Source: Scytalidium lignicola (lineage: Eukaryota; Ascomycota; Leotiomycetes). From it: a DNA stretch of 62,969 bases. The first letter of the stretch is position 1; the number at the start of each line of letters is the position of its first letter. The stretch lies in assembly GCA_002812745.2 (NCBI GenBank), contig NCSJ02000251.1, forward strand, positions 1 to 62,969. Direction: 5' to 3'. The notes below the pieces were generated by a model. The model did not search any database, was not told where the DNA came from, and saw only the letters and a list, made by a program, of their open reading frames with translations. Shown here one piece after another: positions 47,520-61,725 of this stretch. Position numbers and translations under genes: made by a program.

Positions 47520-47684
47520 TGTTGAATTAGGCACAGCAAAAGGTTGTGTAATCAGGGTTACTCAAATATATTGTGGTGTTGTACTGTAGTTATATACATA
47601 CAAGTGAAGTTAACTATTAGAAAGGGAAGTCATGTGTAATAGGTGAAACATGGTGCTTAAGGTAACAACTAGGATATTACAACA
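47520..47684 (-). repeat. Copia left LTR (3' in sense)
   Basis: 165 bp, matching 52297-52461 with a few transitions. Confidence 0.9.
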
Positions 47685-50600
47685 TACTTCTATGTTATCA
47701 AAGCACCGAAAATTAATGCAAAAGTACCCCAAATCCTATACAAAAACAAGTGTAGAGATACTTGAGCCATAAAGCAAAATGTTGCAAGTATAATACCAAA
47801 GCCTGAAATGGGAAATTTATCAATTCAAAGTAATCGATTTCAAGCTCAACAAATCCATAAACTTTACATGTTTGACTAAATTCAAAGCTTTTGTAAGGTT
47901 GTCAGCTACTATATTTGTAATAAGGATATAATTCAAAATGATCTCTTTAAATTGCACCTTCTTACATACAAAGTGATATCTGATATTAATGTGCTTAGCC
48001 CTTTTCGATTGTTCAATAGTCTCAGTTATAAAAAGGGAGCCTTGATTGTCGTCATTTAAGGTGATCTTAAAGCTTAAAACGTTGACCTAAAGTTCTAACA
48101 ACAATTTGGCCAGTTATATAGCCTTACATAACACTTCAGAGAGAGCATAGTACTTAGCTTCCATAGTAAACAGAGTAACACAAGGTAGTCACTAACAACG
48201 TTATGAAATAAAGCTTCCTCCTAAAAAGAAGAGATAACCTATAGTAGATTAATACATTTCCAAACAATCACTATAATCAGAGTCACTAAAACCATAAAAA
48301 TTAAGGTTTTCATTTCTGTCTTCTCCAAAGGTAATGCTAACATCTTAAGTACCCTGAAGGTATTGAAAAACTTGTTTGACCAACTTCAAGTATTGTAAAG
48401 ATGGATTTTGTAAGAATTGTAATAGTCAAGAGACTAGAAAGGACAGATCAGGATATGTTTGTGTTATAAGATACATAACAGAACTAACCTTTTCAGAATA
48501 AAGCTAAATGTCCTAAGGAGTAGTTATACTGTTGTATTTAACCATGAACTCGGCTACATTTACCTCAAAAGGAGTAAAGTAAGGTTTGACATTGTTATAC
48601 CTGAATTGATCAAGAATCTTCTTGATATACTTATCCTAGACAAGAGAAATGGTGTGTTTTTCCCAATCCTGTATGATATACACCCTCAGAAACCAGGATA
48701 CAAGTCTTATATCAATCATTTTGAATAAATCATAGAGAATTAACTTGACCTTGTCAAATTAAAAGCCTCCAAGACTGATAACTAGAAAATTGTCAACATA
48801 AGTACAAATAAAGATGTTTAGACGTTGATTAAAGAAGATACTAAGGTTGGATTGAAGAGGAAGAAAGCTAATTTCAACTAGCTTTGAATTAAGCTTCAAT
48901 TGCTAACAACAAGGAGCTTGTTTCAGTCTATACAAGGACTTTAAAAGGAGTAGAACAATATGACTATCACTATTGACAATATTAATACATTCAACACCAA
49001 GAGCTTGAAGATCCTTAACGGTAAATCCTTTAAAGAGATCTATATAGATCTCTATATCAATATCACCATTTAGAAAGGCTGTAATAACGTTTATTTAATG
49101 TATTTGCCAATTATAAACAGTAACAACTAACATTAATACCTTCTATATTGTTGACTTGATAACATTTGCTTAAGTTTGATCATAATCTACTCTATAGCAT
49201 TGTTTGTATCCCTTGATTATAAACCTAGCTTTAAAGTGTTTAATTTGACAGTTTACGTTGTGTTTGATACAATAGACCTATCAACCTTTCAAGGTATGCT
49301 TTCCAGGAGGAAGCTAAATAAGCTTGAAAGTCTTACACTTTATTAAAAACTTAAGCTCAATTACTGTAATATCTTCCTATTCCTTGGAATACAAAGTATC
49401 AAAGACTTCCTTGTAAGATTTTGGTTTTGTAAGATTATTTGTCATAGTTAAGGTATACCCTAAATTCAAAGTAGAACAAGTTGTAAGATAGTGGTTATAA
49501 GTTATAGTAACTGTTGGAGGTTAACTAAGAATCTCTCCTTCATCAGGAAAGGCTCTAGAAATGACTAGAGGTAGAGAAACAACTAAAGATGGAGCTTGAG
49601 TGCTTGATTTTGCAGTTTACAAATATGTAACATGATTCTTTGTAAGATCAACGTAGGTAATATCAAAGTTAGTATATCCTTGTTCAAGCTTCTTATTCTT
49701 TGAGCCTTTCAGACGACTACAATTGTATTTGGTAAGTATAACTACCTAAGGAAGCTCATCTTCAGACATTTTCTTCTCCTCCTTAATAAGTTGTACAACC
49801 TCCTTAAACATAGAGTTTAATTGTAAAGGGAAAGCTGCATCTTGCAGGGTAAAAGGTAGAGATAGTGGAGAATGTAAAGAACTAACTTTAATAATAACTT
49901 CAACATCTTAAGCCTTGATAACAAGCTCTTCTAAGTGTAAATTACCCTTAGTGAAGGTAATATAAGAAGTGTAGATTAGTTTGTAAGTGTATAAAAGAAC
50001 TTAATAATAATAAATTAAGCTACTCTCAAAGCTTAACAATATACTCTCTTCAACTCTAAAAACTATCTTTTAAGATATTATATAATATTCCTTGTTAATA
50101 TGTATAAATATTTTGAAACTAACAATATGAAGGTTTGATAGATTAAGTTTACAATTAGTATTAAAAGGAGAAACCTGTTTTATAAAAACTTTAAATAGAA
50201 TGATATCACTTATAAGAGTTTTGATTGTAAGATGATTGTTAATATATATAGTTGATTTGTATACTTTATTTTAAAGTGTAAGAAGAATGTTAATAGCAAT
50301 TATAATAGTACAAGTTCTTGTAAATATAAAGTGTTCAACTCTTTTAAAGACTTCATTTTACTATAGTGTATAAGAAGTAGTCTCTTTATGTTGAATACCT
50401 TTGTAATTACAAAAAGCATTAAGTTTCTCTTTACTAAACTTGTTTCTACTATTAATTCAAATTAATTTAAGAGTAATATTCTACTAATTCTTAAGAAGAG
50501 CATAATATATAACTATAGTATTATATACACCTTTCTTTTCTTTATAAGTATAACCTTAAGTAACATTAGAGTAATTATTTATTATAATAATAGCATAGTA

Positions 50601-52296
50601 ATGCTTATTATAGTTAATAAGTATAATTATACACATATTGATATTCAAGACCTCATTAACTTTAGTAGATCTTTTTCTAGGTTGTTAAGAAATACCCTTT
50701 TCAGAGTAACTACATTCATATACCTTGTAAAGGAAGGGGTCTTCGTCAAAAGCCTTCTTCACCAACTCAGTGTTGATACCAAGAGTAACTTTAATTGTAT
50801 TCTTAACGACTTCAAGGCTTGTATATGCTAAATGTTGATGAATAATGTTTAGACTAAAGATTGTTTGACAAGTAAGGAATGCAGAAATAAGCATTATTAA
50901 AATGGATGTTAATCTTAAATAGATACTAACAAAGGAAGTAATAATAGTATTATATTCAATATTGTTCTTATTGAATATACTAGATGAAGTAACACAAGTG
51001 TTACTATTCTGTATAAGAAGTCTTAAGGCTCTGAAAATATTAACCAGAAATGTAAGTATATACTATACATTAATAAGTGTCAAGAGGAAAGATGAATCAT
51101 CTGAACAAGTGGTTTCAAGTGTAATAGTGTTTATGCTTACAATTAAAGTAAAACCATTACTTGTCTTTATAGGATGAAGATCAGAATGTGTTAAGTAAGA
51201 GTTAGAATCAAACCAATTAAGATTATTGATAATATGATCAGTAACACTTATATCTACAATCTACTGATTGTGTGTAAACATAGAGAAAGTTGTAAGATTA
51301 ATAATGACCAAGCTGGTAATGACCAAGCTAATAGAGTTAAGGTTAACAATGTTAGATTTATCCTTTGAATTAGACTTCTTAAATTTATCTTTACTTTTCT
51401 TCTCCTTCTTCTTGCTAAACCACTTTGCCTTATATTCCTCAAGCTTTTCAGGATGCTTTTAAAAGTAATCAGATTCCTTATGACTGTTCTTCTTATAATG
51501 GTTGCATTTGATGTCCTTGGAGCTTTTCAAATTGTTTGAATTGTTTGAATTATTCTTGTCATACATGACAACACTAAAAGAGCTAGTAGTAAAGATAGAT
51601 TTATTAGCAATGTCCTTCATAAGTTAAGTAAGTATAAATAGCTTTTCTGATCTGCTAGCTGAACGTTAATGTTTAGCCCAAATAGGATATTCATCCTCAA
51701 GACTAGAAATAAAGATGAATTGATAGAGAAGTTTTATGTTATTACCCTTGACAGCCTTTAAATTAATTATTATTGACTTGAATGTGGCAATATACACACT
51801 TATAGAGTTGAAATGACTACGTTTGACGGAGATTAGCTTAGACAAGAACTTTTGTTGTAGATTATAACCTTTTCCTTAATATTAAGCTTTTAAAGTAGCC
51901 TAAACAAGTTTTGCTATGTTATAGTCCTTGATTAATAACATAACCTTGTTATTGATATTGATATTAAGATATATATAGGTTTTAACATCATCTTTGCATT
52001 AAGCCTTCTACTTAAGAGTATCTCCCTTAAGAGGTAAAACAATATTATTAACATGATCTTCAAGACCTTTAAACCAGAGTAATACCATAAGACAAGAGCT
52101 CCAAAGGTTGTAATTCTCTGAACTTTTGAGTCTTTAGTCCTTAAGAAGAATTACAATTCCAGAATCGTCAGTTATACTGAAGGTGATGGTTAAACATGTG
52201 GATATGGGTAAACAGAGACAAAAAANGGATGTTAATCAACATAATCGACATGAAAGAAGAGTTAGCCTAATTATGTTGTTACTGGAGTGTATAACT
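47685..52296 (-). pseudogene. Copia gag-pol polyprotein, decayed
   Basis: Minus-strand landmarks in order: a degenerate zinc knuckle near 51500 (KCNHYKKNSHKESDY, one Cys changed); reverse transcriptase TAFLNGDIDIEIYI near 49070; the catalytic YVDN (expected YVDD) at 48789-48800; and RNase H EAKYYALSEVLCKAI near 48140. Copia order places integrase before reverse transcriptase, but I could not recognise its core in the AT-rich sequence. Stops interrupt all parts. Confidence 0.8.
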
Positions 52297-52461
52297 TGTT
52301 GAATTAGGCATAGCAAAAGGTTGTGTAATCGGGGTTACTCAAATATATTGTGGTGTTGTACTGTAGCTACGTATGTACAAGTGAAGCTAATTACTAGAAA
52401 GGGAAGTCATGTGTAATAGGTGAAACGTAGTGCTTAAGGTAGCAATTAGGATATCATAACA
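52297..52461 (-). repeat. Copia right LTR (5' in sense)
   Basis: 165 bp; same length and order as 47520-47684. Confidence 0.9.
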
Positions 52462-52466
52462 GTTTA

Positions 52467-54895
52467 ATTATCTTGAGTAAAAAAGTAATAAACTTATAAA
52501 TAATATTTTAAGTTCTAGTTTTAATGTTTAGTTTAACCATTAGTCTAAGAGTATTATATAATACTTATCTACCTTTTCACTACTAAGTAATAACAAAAAG
52601 ATACTTAGAACTTACTTCTGAATTAGATATCTTGATCAGATATTATACTCTTAAATAAACTAAATAGTCAGACAATGTAATATAATAACAACTTAACAAC
52701 TTTATCAACATTGATATACTTGGTAATAAGGATATAAATTGAGTATTTAGTGAACTTATAGACTATTACTAAAATAGTATTATATTCTTTACTCTTGAAA
52801 GAAGTAAAAGGTAGTAATTTAATGATAAAATCTATTAAGATTTCTTCAAAAGGTTTAGTTGATATTAACAAAGGTATTAACTTATTATAAGGTAGATAAT
52901 GTCTTAGCTTAGTTCTTTAACAAATAGTATAAGTAAAGATGTACTTTTTNAATGTCTTTTTGTAAACTATTCTAATAATAACAATTAGCTAGCTATTTTA
53001 AAACTTTAATAATACTTAGATGTTTATTAATAAAAGTATTATAAAAAGTATTTAACAATTCAATCTTTAATAGGTAATTATCAAGAATATAGACATGTCC
53101 TTAATACCTTAGAAGCTCATCATCTCCTAATGCTCAGAGGTTATATCCTAAGACTTTAACAATGGATTATTTGTTATATTATTACTTTTATTCTTTGTTA
53201 ACAACAAAAGTATTCTTCTGCTATACTTTATAAATAACATTTGTAAAGCTAAGTAACAAGTCTTTTAATGTTGTTATAACTTTAGCCTTTCTAGCCTATA
53301 CTGAAAGAACATACAATTTATGACTTGTAACTTTAACAATAGTATTATCTTAAAGAGACATAATACTTTGAGTATCTTCAAGTTTAGTTGTTATAGAGTT
53401 ATTAAGCTCTTATGACTAATTAACAAAGTCTTAACTGTTTAGCAAAATAAGTTCAATTGTTAAGGAATTTACTTCTTCTAACTAGTTAACAAGATCTTAA
53501 CTTAACAAGCTTACAAGTTCTTTACTACTTATATTCAGTATTTGTAAGAACTTACTAAGAAAACTCAATAATAACTCTTAATATACTATTATAATATTAG
53601 TTGTATTTTACAGATTAAGTCTTCTTAACAACTTATTAGCAAAGTTCTAAGAGCTTGGTTTATACTCAATCTTAAAATCATATTTAGACAATTCTTATAA
53701 TTAATAAGTTTATTTACTATTTAGTTATAACTTAAAAGTAAAGTAGTAATGGTTCAAGTAGTCAGTTAAAACTTTAACAAGGTATTGTACATATAACAAG
53801 TAATGTCTTTATATCCTAAAAGCCTTTATAATAGTTAATAACTTAACATTTAGAGTATTGTAGTATAACTTAACCCTTTTCAACTTCTTTAACATGTATA
53901 TAACAGAGTATTAATGCTCTTCTTACAATTAAGTTATAATGATATAATAACAGAGTAGTTGTGAACAAGACATACATTTTTACAAATGTTTCTCATTATA
54001 AGAAAGTTAGTTAGAAGGTTAACAAATATCCTTTCTTTAATGTATTTGTTAATAATATAACAACTTTTGAATAACCTTTGATAAACTAATGATAAAACCT
54101 AGTAAAGTTAAGAAAGATTTGTATATCTTTTACACTTCTAAGTTCTAACTACTTAACAATAGTTATAATATGTTCTTTTTCTATGCTTATACTTTCAAGA
54201 GTAATCATAAAGCTTAAAAAAGGTAATTGTCTGAGAATAAAATGTATATTTCTCCAAGTTTATATAAAGACCTTATTATTATAACTTAACTAGTACATTA
54301 TGAACAACTTATACATATGACTTTTTGTCCTTTGTATAAATTAAGATATTATCAAGGTATATAATATAAATAACATTGACTAAACTTGTTAATACTTGGT
54401 TAATATATGTTTAAAAGGTAATTAGTGCATTTGAAAGTCTGAATAGTATAATAAGATATTCAAAGTGTTTATACTTAATTCTGAATGTTGTCTTTTACTC
54501 ATCTTCTTCATAAATATGTATTTAATAATAAGTATCTTTCAAATCTAACTTAGTAAAGTATTTAGCCTTAGATAATTAACTAATGATTTTTGAAATTAAG
54601 GATAATGTAATATAGTTTTTTTAGTAATCTTATTTAGTCTTTAATAGTTAATACAAAGTTGTAGTTTACCTCTTAACTTAAGTATGAATAATATAAGAGC
54701 TCTTGCTAGACTGATTAAAGGTTGGATTTATCTTTTCTATATAATAGCTTTTAAGTAGTCATAAAGCATTATAAGCTTATCTTTGGTTAAGGTATAAATA
54801 AGTTCTCAAGGTAGAGTTTATCCTTTTTTTNAAGTTGATATAATACTTTAAAGAAGTATAAGAGAGCAGAATTCTAATTAAGTTTATATTAAAGA
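52467..54895 (-). pseudogene. second Gypsy pol (integrase to reverse transcriptase), decayed
   Basis: Minus-strand pieces. An integrase-like FTKYSIYILITKYINVDKVV is near 52740. The reverse transcriptase motif YLDNILIY (expected YLDD) is at 54340-54360, and the region before the reverse transcriptase (SKYNNYLNIF, cf. YxxYLDVF) is near 54900. It is heavily AT-rich and stop-laden. No LTR of its own was identified on the left. Confidence 0.7.
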
Positions 54896-56964
54896 TATTT
54901 AAGTAATTATTATATTTTGATAGTATAACAAGTTGTATTCTACCAACTTCCTTGTTAATATCCTTTTGTACATCTAAAGGAGTAAGGATTGTTCTAATCA
55001 AAACCATAGTATACTTAGTTGTATAACTAACTTTTCAAAGTTGTCTTTTTATAATGATTAATAATAAGTACTGCTCTTGAAGAGGAAATACCTAAGTATC
55101 TTCTTTATAACAGATAACTTATAATTTTACATTATTATATTATAACTTTCTTAATACAATTTCATATCCATTAGACTTAACTATTATGAAGTTGTAACAT
55201 TCTATCCTCTTAAGTCCTTAACTATTAATAATATAAGTTATAATATCCAAAGTTTTATAAGTAAGAATGTTTTGTCTGTAAAGTTGTCTTATTGTTAAGT
55301 ATTAACTAACTTCTTTTATTACTTTGTTTGATAAAAGGTAATGATGTACAATATTTAAATCTGACCTTATATCTAATAAGGCTATCCTAATTACTTATTT
55401 CCTTTTAAGTTGAAGAGAAACTCTTGCTTCTAGTTATCTTGAAAGGTGTTTGTCTTCTTATTAAGCAGTTGTTACTCTCTTACTTAATAGTATAGTATTT
55501 ACATTGGATATCTAAGAGCAATTACTAGTATAATAGTTTAATTTCTTATACTAATAGCATTAGACCTTAGAAAGTAGTAGTTTAACAGCTTTTTCTCTCT
55601 TTGTTATTAGTTAGTTGTTAAGAGAGATAACATTAACAGTTATTGCTTTTTATGTTGAAGAAGTTTAATTTGCTTAAGACATACTTGAAATCTTACTTAT
55701 CTAACTTATTCGTCTATCTTGGTTTCTTAACTAATTAGTTATAGTTATACCTCTTATTATAATGCCTTTTCCTTAAGTTATAATCAACATTTTAGCCCTT
55801 CATGTTATACTGATTAACTTTATCCTAATAATTAATATACTTTAAGATATAATTTGCTTTCTTAACTCTAGTTAAAGTTTGTCCAAGAGGTTATATACTT
55901 AATACCCCTCAAGTAAGTACTCTAGTAATTCTAACTTAATATTCTTATAATTATCCAAGAAAGAATTGAATTTCTAGTCTAGTTTTTGTTCAAAATAATA
56001 CAACTTTATAATAACTTCAAAAGTATAAATAAGGTTATCTAAAATATTATTCTTTAAGAATTCCTTTATTTCATCTTAATAAATACAATTATAACAATTC
56101 TGCTAAGTGTTTATAACATAAGTAATCTAATGTCTTTTAATAGTACTTTCTAACATATTACTAGTATACATAACTCTTTGAAGTTTAATGTTTAATTCTT
56201 AGATTATAACAAATTAAGAGTATAATTCAAAGAGGAAAGTATAAAGTTTATTCTAATTAGTCTCCTTGTATTTCAAAGCAAAGAATTATAATTTCCCTTA
56301 AATCTTACTGCTTAGTTGTTAATAAGGTTCAACATAATAATTTGTCTTAGTAACTAGTATATCTTATGCAGAATCATAAATAAGAGCTTCTCCCTTCTCA
56401 AGAACTTGTAAGTAAGTTCTCTTCTTTTCAAAGTAGTCTTGTTGTTACCTAACTATAATTCTCTTGTCTAACTCTTCCTTTGACAACAAAACAAAACTCC
56501 TTAAAATAAATGTTAAAGGAGAAAGCAAAAGTAGATTAAGTAATAGTAACTCCTCTTATTATAATGTTGTTAAGCTGGTAAAGAGGAATTATAACTCTTT
56601 TGCTTTTCCTTGTTGTGAAGCTTAAGTTTAATAAGTCTTAACCATCTTGATTCTTAATAGTCTACATACTCTTTGTTAAGAGAAAAAGATTAATATGTTA
56701 AGGGTATCCATACATAAAGTGAAAAGAGACTAAAAANGCTAAAACATAATAGAAGACTAATAATAAGATAATAGTTGATTAAGTGTAAATTTACTTTAAA
56801 ACTTAGTACTCTTCTAAAATTACAAGATTGATCTTTAACTCTTGTTAAAGAAAAAGAGAAAACCTTCTCTTTATAAACAAGAGTCAACAACTAAGGAGTA
56901 ACTAGGACTCAGACTACTATCCTTTTCCTCTCTTCACATGATTAGTATACTAAAGCCTTGACAA
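54896..56964 (-). repeat. 2.07-kb tandem repeat, copy 1 (Gypsy gag/protease part)
   Basis: Directly followed by copy 2. It contains a protease-like ALLDIRSDLNIV segment near 55380 on the minus strand, with decayed gag upstream of it in the sense direction. It joins the reverse-transcriptase part on its left without a break. Confidence 0.75.
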
Positions 56965-59034
56965 TATTGAAGATATTCAAGTAATCATTATATTCTGATG
57001 ATATAACAAGTTATATTCTATCAACTTCCTCATTAATATTCTCTTATAATTCTAAAGGAGTAAGGATTGTTCTAATTAAAACTATAATATACTTAATTAT
57101 ATAGTTAACTTTTTGAAGTTGTCTTTTTNGTAGTAATCAATGATAAATGCTACTCTTAAAGAAGAAATACTTAAGTATCTTTCTTATAATAAATAACTTA
57201 TAACTTTATATTATCATACTATAACTTTTCTAATATAATTTCATATCCATCAAACTTAATTACTATGAAGTTGTAATATTTTGTCCTCTTAAGTCCTTAA
57301 CTATTAATAATACAAGTTATAATATCCAAAGTTTTATAAGTAAGAATATTTTCTTTATAGAATTATCTTATTTTTAAGTATTAGCTAACCTTCTTCATTA
57401 CTTTATCTAATAAGAGGTGATAATGTACAATATTCAAATCTGACCTTGTATTTAATAAGGTTATCCTTATTACTTATTTCCTTTTAAGTTAGAAAGAAAC
57501 TCTTGCTTTTAACCATCTTAAAAGGTATTTATCTTCTTATTAAGTAATTGTTACTCTCTTACTTAATAGTATAATATTCACATTAAATGTTTAAAGGTAA
57601 TTATTAGTATAATAACTTAATTTCTTATACTGATAATATTAAACTTTAAAAANGTGATAATCTAGTAACTCCTTCTCTCTTTACTATTGGTTAGTTATTA
57701 AAAGAGATAACATTAACAGTTATTACTTTTTATACTGAAGAAGTCTAGTTTACTTAAGACATACTTGAAATTTTACTTGTTTAACTTATTTGTTTATCTT
57801 AGTTTCTTAGTTGATTAATCATAATTACACCTTTTATTATAATGCTTCTTCCTTAAGTTATAATCAACATTTTAACTCTTTATATTATATTAATTAACTT
57901 TGTCCTAGTAATTAATATGCTTTAAAACATAATTTACTTTCTTAATTCTAATCAAAGTTTATCTAAGAAGTTATACACTTAATACCCTTTAAATAAGTAC
58001 TTTAGTAATTCTGATTTAATATTCTTGTAATTGTCTAAAAAAGAATTGAATTTTTAGTTTAGTTTTTATTTAAGATAATAGAGCTTTACAATAACTTCAA
58101 AGATATAAGTAAGGCTATTTAAGATGTTACTCTTTAAGAATTCCTTTATTTTGTCTTAACAAATGTAATTATAACAATTTTGTTAAATGTCCATAATATA
58201 AATAATCTAACGTCTTTTGATAATGCCTTCTAATGTATTATTAGTGTACATAACTCTTTAAAGCTTAATCCTTAATTCTTAGATTATAACAAATTAAGAG
58301 TATAATTCAAAAAGGAAAGTATAAAGTTCATTTTAATTAGTCTCCTTGTATTTTAAGGCAAAGAGTTATAATTTCCTTTAAATCTTATTACTAAATTGTT
58401 AATAAGGTTTAGTATAATAATTTGTCTTAATAATTAGTATATCTTATGTAAAATCATAAATAAGAGCTTCTCCTTTCTTAAAAGCTTATAAGTAAGTTCT
58501 CTTCTTTTCAAGGTAGTCTTGTTATTACTTAACTACAATTCTCTTGTTTAACTCTTCCTTTAATAACAAAATAAAACTCCTTAAAATAAGTATTAAAGGA
58601 GAAGGTAAAAGTAGATTAGATAATGGTAACTCCTCTTGTTATAATATTGTTAAGCTAATAGAAGAGAATTATAACCTTTTTACTTTTCCTTATTATAAAG
58701 CTTAAGTTTAACAAGTCTTAACTATCTTAATTCTTAATAGTCTACATATCCTTTGTTAAGAAAGAGAGATTAATATATCAAGGGTATTTATACATAAAGT
58801 GAAAAGAGACTAAGAGGTTGAAATATAATAGAAGACTAATAATAAGATAATAATTAGTTAAATGTAAATTCACTTTAAAACTTAATACTCTTTTAAAATT
58901 ATAAGATTAATCTTTAACTTTTGTTAAAGAGAAAAGGAAACCCCCCTCTTTATAAACAAGAGTTAACAATTAAAGAGTAGTTAAGACTTAGACTACTATC
59001 CTTTTCCCCCTTTCACATGATTAGTATACTAAGG
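56965..59034 (-). repeat. 2.07-kb tandem repeat, copy 2
   Basis: Aligns along its whole length with 54896-56964. Ends match at both boundaries (ATTGAAGATATTCAAG at the start; GATTAGTATACTAA then GG/AGC at the end). It is more AT-rich than copy 1. Confidence 0.75.
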
Positions 59035-59453
59035 CTTTAACATTAAACTTGATTTCCTTATTAATAATTAATATTTTATATTCTTTTGTTAGAAAATTAG
59101 CTTTTTTCAACTATTCTTACTTAAGTTTAATAAATTAAGTATTTTTAATGAATAAAGTATTTTTAATTTAAAGCTTTATAACATTAAAAGGTTTAATATT
59201 ATATAATAAGTAAAAGTTGTATATTAACAGTTTTATAACAAGTACCTTAACATAATAAGAGTAATAAGTCTAGAACTAGTAGTTTTCAGCTTTAAAGACT
59301 TTGTAAAGTAACTTTACAACTTATAATATCAAGCTTTTATAAAAACTAAGTTGCTTTATAAGTTAATTATATGTAGAAATCTTGATTTAATAAGGTAATA
59401 AACTATATATACACTTATAAAATGTCTTGTAAGTATAAGCTTATGTCTTTATA
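59035..59453. other. AT-rich gene-free stretch
   Basis: No coding or repeat identity recognised. It lies between the tandem gag/protease repeat and LTR E. Confidence 0.4.
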
Positions 59454-59792
59454 TGTTATAGAACTACTAATCACTAGTATGTGATGTAAGCTTGATCACT
59501 TTGTAAGTTTATCTATAAGAATAAGCTGATTAAAGTTTTATGAATAATAAAGTATATTGTAAAGTTATAACTTAAGTTGAATATAAGGTTCTTAACTAAA
59601 GCTTAAAGAGTATATTATTATATAAACAACTGAGTACTTAACTGTATAAACCAGTATAGACTTGTATAATCATATATCCTTATATACCTTTATATGCTAA
59701 GACTTATTATATAACCTAACATTCATTGACTATAGACACTTTATAAGCTACCCTCTAATGCTTATTAGGTTATAACAGTAAAAGTTATAACA
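59454..59792 (-). mobile_element. Gypsy LTR copy E, decayed
   Basis: About 339 bp, TGTTATAGAAC...AGTTATAACA, followed by TTATCCCC as in the related LTRs. It is more divergent from A-D than they are from each other, so it may belong to a sister family. Confidence 0.6.
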
Positions 59793-59945
59793 TTATCCCC
59801 TTTTTATCTTAACATTGCCTTAACACTTAACTAATAACGTTAAATAATCTTTATTATTCTTCAATTATACTTCTTATCCATCATGTTATGTAAATACTAA
59901 ACTTGCTTTTATAAAGTAGAAAAGATAAAAACAATAAGTTTTAAA

Positions 59946-60420
59946 ATGTCCTCCCCTTATTGTTATTATGAAAAGAATAAAAAATCTTACCATTACTCTT
60001 CTAATTCCTTAAAGTACTCTGAATATACTCATTATGATAGTTGTTGTAAACTCCTTAGACTGTCCTTTAAGGAAATAGATTACTATCTCAAGGAAGAGTA
60101 ACACTTAGAATAAGAAGAAGAAGAAGCCCTTACTAAAGTCTTAAGGCTTCAGAAGTTTTGTTGTTGTATGAAGAATAATGCTTAGCTTATGATTTCTAAA
60201 AGCACTTTTATTATAGAAGAATTAAAAGAAATAGAAGAAAGAGAAAGGTTAGAAAAGGAAAAACTTAACTCCTTAATCTTTACTAAAAGCTTATTACATC
60301 CTCTTAATAGAGATAAGTAATATTCCTTAGTTAACCTCTTCATATTAAGTATTAACATTGTTAATCTTTTACTTATCTTGTTAACTTAATTCTTTCTTTC
60401 TTCTAAAAATCCTTTTTAAC
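59946..60420 (+). pseudogene. divergent antisense Zn2Cys6-type ORF, RIP-decayed
   Basis: From ATG 59946 the frame has Cys/Tyr at positions 5, 8, 15, 24, 27 and 34, exactly C-x2-C-x6-C-x8-C-x2-C-x6-C, with five of six now Tyr. A Glu-rich part (EEEEALTKVLRLQKF) follows, like the acidic coiled stretch of the ORF at 62263. Stops occur at about 60100 and 60112. It sits between LTR E and convergent minus-strand pol. Confidence 0.7.
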
Positions 60421-60739
60421 TAAAGTTTAATGATAATTCTCCATTATTTCTTTAATATTCTTCAGATATTTAATAAGTTCTTATGAATTGTCTAATTCTG
60501 GAAATCCTTCTTATTTAACTAAATACTAAATCTTTTTGTACTAATATTTATAATTTAAAATTTTCTTAATAACTTATTCTTTATCAAGTTTTAACTTAAC
60601 TTTTATACTTAATGTTAATAATATATTTACAAGTACTAATTCTAATAATGTTATATAAAATACAAAATGTATTTTCATATTCTTTAATAACTTTAATTTA
60701 ATCATTATTAGTTTATAAACTTTCTCAACCTTAAATAAT

Positions 60740-61725
60740 CTTAATTTCTTAAAGTCAAGTTTATTATTTAGTTGTTTTATTTATATGTTTTTCCTTTAAA
60801 GATAAACTTTATCTTTCTTTTTATACATAAGTTTTACATTACATCCTTTATTATAGCATACTTTTATTCTTTACTTTGTAAATTGCATTATGTTTATTAA
60901 TTCAACATATATCTTATATAGCCTTTCTGCTAACTTATCAACTGAATCAGATAATAATCATAATTTAACCTTTATCCAGAACTTGTCAAGTTCTTTTCTA
61001 TGATTTATATAGAATAGTATAAATCTTATTATCTTATGTTTTATATTGTTATAAGCTAATTACACTAATAATAATAACTTATACTAATCATCTTGTTTGT
61101 AATTTATATAACATTATAAATATACTTTTAATATTTAGTTTAGTCTTTTCATTTGTCCATTAGTTTATAAGTAAAATGTAATTAACATTTTTCTATTAAC
61201 ATTTATATACTTTGTTAACGTTTCTTAAAACTTTGAAGTAAAGTATATATTATAGTTGGATATAATACTCTTAAGTACTTTAAACAATATTATTACATGT
61301 TAAAGAAATGCTTTTACCACTTCTTCTATATCTTATGCCTTATCCTATAGTATAAAGATTGTATATTTTATGAAGATGTCTGTTATTACCAAGATATTAT
61401 TATAGTCTTTTCTTATTGCTAAGTCTTTAAACTTTAATAGTTTAGTGATAAAATCTTACATAATTGTCTGTTATAGTTATATTATTTTAATAAGTTGAAG
61501 CATCTTATAAAGCTTAAACTTCAAGCTCTTTACCTTGTTGTAAATATTATACTCCTTTATAACCTCCTTAACTGTTTACCTTATTCAGTATAAATAATAA
61601 TCTCTCTGAATTTTATAATAAGTCTTTTAAGCCTTGAAATGTCCATTTTATAACAAAGTATATTGTTCTATTACAAATTCCTTTAATAGTTTTTCAAGAA
61701 TATATAACTTCTTGTCTTAATATTA
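60740..61725 (-). pseudogene. Gypsy integrase C-terminal relic
   Basis: On the minus strand near 61040-60890 the sequence RFILFYINHRKELDKFWIKV aligns in order with RITPFYANYGREPEGFRTGL of the first Gypsy integrase. It is truncated on the right by the Copia LTR fragment. Confidence 0.65.

Larger units (their letters stand above)
47520..52461 (-). mobile_element. Copia (Ty1) retrotransposon with intact 5-bp target duplication
   Basis: Two 165-bp LTRs (47520-47684 and 52297-52461; TGTTGAATTAGGC...ATTACAACA and TGTTGAATTAGGC...CATAACA) are flanked by the perfect direct repeat GTTTA at 47515-47519 and 52462-52466. The interior encodes a Copia polyprotein on the minus strand. This is the clearest complete retroelement in the window. 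Confidence 0.92.
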
